A program made the position numbers and the translations under genes. Below are positions 40,404-43,214 of a stretch of 43,214 bases of DNA, one piece after another. The notes below the pieces were generated by a model that searched no databases, was not told the DNA's origin, and saw only the letters and a program-made list of their open reading frames with translations. This DNA comes from UBA668 sp041178405 (lineage in GTDB: Bacteria > Actinomycetota > Acidimicrobiia > Acidimicrobiales > Ilumatobacteraceae): the NCBI GenBank assembly GCA_041178405.1, contig JBEGVK010000245.1, forward strand, positions 1-43,214, written 5' to 3'. The stretch's first letter is position 1, and the number at the start of each line of letters is the position of its first letter.

Positions 40404-41368
40404 GCAGGCCGATAGCGCACAGTGACGCCCGGGCGTTCGCCGTCGTGGCGAATGATGCCGTCGTCGATGAGCTTGATGAGATGTGCGAGCACGCTGCGAC
40501 CCGCAGCCTTGTACAGCTTCTCGCTCACCCCGACGTACAGAAGGCGAACGATGTCGGGGATGAGCTCGGTGCCGTTTCGCACCGCTGCGAGCACCTGCGC
40601 CTCTCGCTCGCGGCGATGTGCGACGAATGCATCGAGAAATGGGCCCGCATCGGTGACGGGTGCCCCGTGAGTGGGCAGCATCATCGCCGGCGACAGCGCC
40701 CGTACTCGATCGAGCGAGGCGAAGTAGTCGCGCATGTCGCCGTCGGGAGGTGTGATCACCGTGGTGCTCCAGCCCATGACGTGGTCGCCGGTGAAGAGGA
40801 TCCGCTGGCCCTCGAACCAGTAGCACATGTGATTGCTCGTATGCCCGGGGGTGTGCACCGCCCGGATAACAAGGTCACCCACCGCCGCTGCGATGTCGCC
40901 GTCGGCAACTGCGACGTCGGGCTCGAAGTCGAGATCGAGCGACTCCTCAACCTTCGTCTCAGCGCCCGCCTCGTGCTGTGCGGCAAGTTCGTCGGGGTCT
41001 GGATCGTCGGGCACGTCGTCGTCGATCCAGTCGGGGTTCACGCGATGGGGACCGAATGCGACCGTGTGAGCACCGGTGAACTCCTTCAGCCACGCCGAGA
41101 GCGGCGAGTGGTCGCTATGGCAGTGCGTCACAAGGATCGCCCGCACGGTGCTGCCGGCCAGTGCTTCAGCGAGCGCCTCACGGTGCGAGTCGATCACCGG
41201 ACCGGGGTCGATCACCACGACGTCGCCGGTGCCGACGATGTAGGTGCCCGAGCCGTGGTAGGTGAACTTCGACGGGTTGCGTGCAATCACCCGGCGCACG
41301 TGGGGTGCCACGTCGACGACCTCGCCGTACTTCGGGTCGTCGAGCGTGACGAACGGGATGGCGCTCAT
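40400..41368 (-). CDS. Metallo-beta-lactamase fold hydrolase (LACTB2/glyoxalase II-like)
   Basis: Zinc hydrolase of the MBL fold, 322 residues. Metal ligands: THCHSDHSPL (HxHxDH), HTPGHTSNH, FTGDHVMG, and the last His in LPTHGAP. A C-terminal winged-helix-like region (LLYVGVSEKLYKAAGRSVLAHL then IKLIDDGIIRHDG) matches the LACTB2-type extension. An acidic insertion (DDDVPDDPDPDE) follows the first metal motif. Substrate unknown. Overlaps the asparaginase gene upstream by four bases (ATGA), so cotranscribed. Confidence 0.87.
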   Translation of the reverse strand: MSAIPFVTLDDPKYGEVVDVAPHVRRVIARNPSKFTYHGSGTYIVGTGDVVVIDPGPVIDSHREALAEALAGSTVRAILVTHCHSDHSPLSAWLKEFTGAHTVAFGPHRVNPDWIDDDVPDDPDPDELAAQHEAGAETKVEESLDLDFEPDVAVADGDIAAAVGDLVIRAVHTPGHTSNHMCYWFEGQRILFTGDHVMGWSTTVITPPDGDMRDYFASLDRVRALSPAMMLPTHGAPVTDAGPFLDAFVAHRREREAQVLAAVRNGTELIPDIVRLLYVGVSEKLYKAAGRSVLAHLIKLIDDGIIRHDGERPGVTVRYRPA

Positions 41369-42324
41369 GCCAGCACCGCCCGCACCTCGCCCACCCGGGC
41401 ACCGTGACCGAGCACCGGCGACGAGAGCGCGCCGACCGCCTGCACGTCGACACCGAGTGCTCGAAGCGCTGCCACCATCACCGGGGGGCGAGCACGATCA
41501 CCGCCATCGGCCACCTTCAGCGCCACTGCGCGGCCGTCGGGCAGTGCTGCTGCGAAGACTCCGTCGGCGCCGTCCTTGGCCATCAGCCCGGGCACGGCGC
41601 GCATCAGCACCGTCACATCGCGCTGGTCGCCGCCCACCATCTCGGGGAACGACGTCATCGCCGCGTAGACATCGGCCGAGCCGACTCCCCCAGTTCCTGT
41701 GGCGATCGCGCGGAACGAGCGCGCCAGGCCCACCAGCGACAGCGCATGCGCAGGTGCTCCGCAGCCGTCGATGCCGATGTGATGGTGCGGCTCGCCTGCA
41801 AGCTCGTCGATGACCCGCGTGATGGCGAGCTGCAGCGGGTGGTCGATGCGCAGGTAGCTGCTGCCTGCGTGCTCCCAGCCGCTGCGTACGCACGTGGCGA
41901 GCATTCCGGCATGCTTGCCGCTGCAGTTCATCGTGAGCGGCACAGGACCGCCACCCGAGCACACCACTGCACGTGCCGCATCGTCGTCGAGCGGGAGCCC
42001 GGGCGTGTTGCCAAGTGCTGCAGCGTCGAGGCCCGCGCCGGCGAGGATGTCGATCGCTGCAGATGTGTGCGCCGGCGTGCCGTCGTGGCTGGCGCACACG
42101 AGCGCGAGCAGGCGTCGATCGAGGTGCAGACCCGCACGCACCATGGCCACGGACTGCATCGGCTTGTTCGACGAGCGCGGGTACACCACGGCTTCGGGAT
42201 TGCCCACTGCCAGGGCGATCGACCCGTCGCGGTCGAGTGCAACGACGGCACCGAAGTGCACTGACTCGTCGAGTCCGCTGCGCGACGTGATGGCAAGTGG
42301 AGCGAAATCGGAGGGCCTGGCCAC
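41365..42324 (-). CDS. Type II (Rhizobium-type) L-asparaginase
   Basis: Asparaginase of the thermolabile Rhizobium etli group, hydrolysing asparagine to aspartate and ammonia. 319 residues from GTG 42324. Features: SSNKPMQS (SxxK element), CASHDGTPAH, MNCSGKHAGML with the conserved Cys, and a GIDGCGAPAHALSL segment with a second Cys. No signal peptide, so cytoplasmic. It sits between an AI-2E-family gene (3-base gap) and the MBL hydrolase. Confidence 0.88.
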   Translation of the reverse strand: MARPSDFAPLAITSRSGLDESVHFGAVVALDRDGSIALAVGNPEAVVYPRSSNKPMQSVAMVRAGLHLDRRLLALVCASHDGTPAHTSAAIDILAGAGLDAAALGNTPGLPLDDDAARAVVCSGGGPVPLTMNCSGKHAGMLATCVRSGWEHAGSSYLRIDHPLQLAITRVIDELAGEPHHHIGIDGCGAPAHALSLVGLARSFRAIATGTGGVGSADVYAAMTSFPEMVGGDQRDVTVLMRAVPGLMAKDGADGVFAAALPDGRAVALKVADGGDRARPPVMVAALRALGVDVQAVGALSSPVLGHGARVGEVRAVLA

Positions 42325-42327
42325 GGG

Positions 42328-43214
42328 TCAGTCGCTGTCCGCGCCACTGGACGGCTCACTGACGAGAAGTCGCTCGTCGACGAGGTCGTGGCGCGTGCCC
42401 ATGCCCGACAGCACTGCCTGGACCATTGCAGCACCTGGTATCGCCAGCACGGCACCGACGGCACCCATCACTGCGCCGCCGCCGATCGCAGCGCCGAACG
42501 CAATCGCCGGATGCAGGTTCATCGTGCGCGACGTGATGCGCGGCACGAGCAGGTAATTCTCGAGCTGCTGGTAGACGACCACCGTCACGATGACCGCCGC
42601 AGCGCGCCCCGGTGAGTCGACGAAGGTGAGCAGTGCTGGCAGGGCGCCGGCGAGATAGGTGCCCACCACGGGGAGGAACTGGCTGACGACGCCGACCCAC
42701 ACCGCCATCGCCACCGGGGCCGGCGTCCCGATGAACTGGAACACCACCCAGTGCAGCAGGGCCGAGAACCCTGCGAGCAACGCCCGCGAGTACAGATAGC
42801 CACCCGTCTTGTCGATGGCGATGTCCCACGCATCGAGCACCGCCCGCTGACGCTCGGGGCGAAGGCGGCTGCAGACGACGCGCCGCAGCTTGGGCCCATC
42901 GGCGACGAGGTAGAAGGTGAACAGCAGCACCGATAACGCTTGCAGCACATACCCGAGTGCTGCCACTGACAGGTCGAACACTCGACTCTGCTGGCGGTCG
43001 ATGAACTGCTGCACCGAGCCGTCGGGGTCGTTAATCTCGGCGATCACCGAGGCAGCGTCGATGTTCGTGCCGACGTTGTCGTTGAGGAAGTCGACGGTGC
43101 GGGTGACGTAGGTCTCGGAGTCACGCAGCAGGTCGGCAACCTGCTGGCCCACGAGTGCGCCGACAGCAGCGACGAATGCACCCAGCACCACCACGACACT
43201 GAAGAGAATGAGGC
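42328..43214 (-). CDS. AI-2E family transporter-like membrane protein, partial
   Basis: C-terminal part of a polytopic membrane protein of the AI-2E / PerM family; the reading frame runs past the window edge, so the N terminus is missing and the GTG at 43194 is not the start. About 295 residues are visible with several hydrophobic segments and the family stretch LENYLLVPRITSRTMNLHPA. The C terminus is polar and acidic. Members of this family include exporters, PerM and sodium-linked antiporters, so the name does not prove transport of AI-2. First visible gene of the unit with asparaginase and the MBL hydrolase. Confidence 0.85.
   Translation of the reverse strand, partial: LILFSVVVVLGAFVAAVGALVGQQVADLLRDSETYVTRTVDFLNDNVGTNIDAASVIAEINDPDGSVQQFIDRQQSRVFDLSVAALGYVLQALSVLLFTFYLVADGPKLRRVVCSRLRPERQRAVLDAWDIAIDKTGGYLYSRALLAGFSALLHWVVFQFIGTPAPVAMAVWVGVVSQFLPVVGTYLAGALPALLTFVDSPGRAAAVIVTVVVYQQLENYLLVPRITSRTMNLHPAIAFGAAIGGGAVMGAVGAVLAIPGAAMVQAVLSGMGTRHDLVDERLLVSEPSSGADSD

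Noticed and set aside
1..43214. Insertion sequences, prophage, CRISPR array, tRNA or rRNA genes
   Set aside because: Coding genes fill nearly all of the window; I saw no transposase, integrase, regularly spaced repeats or tRNA-like folding in the gaps.

Overview
The window is a GC-rich, gene-dense stretch of bacterial chromosome. It has 43 protein genes, no stretch over 300 bases without a gene (the longest gaps are 241 and 214 bases), and no RNA gene, insertion sequence or CRISPR array that I could see. Gene content suggests a high-GC, menaquinone-using, respiring actinobacterium, possibly of the Acidimicrobiia. The signs are a MenJ-type reductase beside a polyprenyl diphosphate synthase, ClpC, an LppM-like lipoprotein, and start codons placed a few bases after TAnnnT boxes as in actinobacterial leaderless mRNAs. 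The class assignment is inference.

Layout. (1) 1-6645, minus: a complex I cluster nuoA-B-C-D-H-I-J-K-L, cut by the window edge inside nuoL. It has no nuoE, nuoF or nuoG between nuoD and nuoH, so it lacks the NADH-oxidising module. (2) 6716-12884: a metabolic island with an FGGY sugar kinase, a choline-kinase-like phosphotransferase, a class I glutamine amidotransferase, an aldehyde dehydrogenase and two tandem PuuD-type gamma-glutamyl hydrolases. (3) 33301 down to 12893, minus: an almost gapless run of 21 genes. It starts with a cytochrome b6f-like quinol:cytochrome c reductase module (membrane protein, 2[4Fe-4S] ferredoxin, cytochrome b6-type subunit, subunit IV-type subunit, Rieske protein, diheme cytochrome c, membrane protein) and continues, across a 3-base gap, into a complete 14-gene nuoA-N set. 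(4) 33543-36697: a membrane monoheme cytochrome c, a MenJ-like geranylgeranyl reductase and a polyprenyl diphosphate synthase. (5) 36912-43214: clpC, an LppM-like lipoprotein, then on the minus strand a metallo-beta-lactamase hydrolase, a type II asparaginase and an AI-2E-family membrane protein cut by the window edge.

How it fits together. Menaquinone side-chain synthesis and reduction, two different complex I paralogs, a Rieske/cytochrome b complex and two cytochromes c lie in one region, most of them on one transcription unit: an electron-transfer island from NADH (and probably a second low-potential donor) through menaquinone to cytochrome c.

The most unusual points are as follows. The EFG-less complex I has lost conserved quinone-site residues in NuoD (Trp at the quinone-binding Tyr, Gln at the Asp that pairs with the conserved His) and a conserved Glu in NuoH. 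The cytochrome b has b6f hallmarks, including a cysteine where heme ci attaches. A dicluster ferredoxin is embedded in the bc operon. A short motif of the form IPxHLLxR recurs on the cytoplasmic ends of two respiratory membrane proteins.
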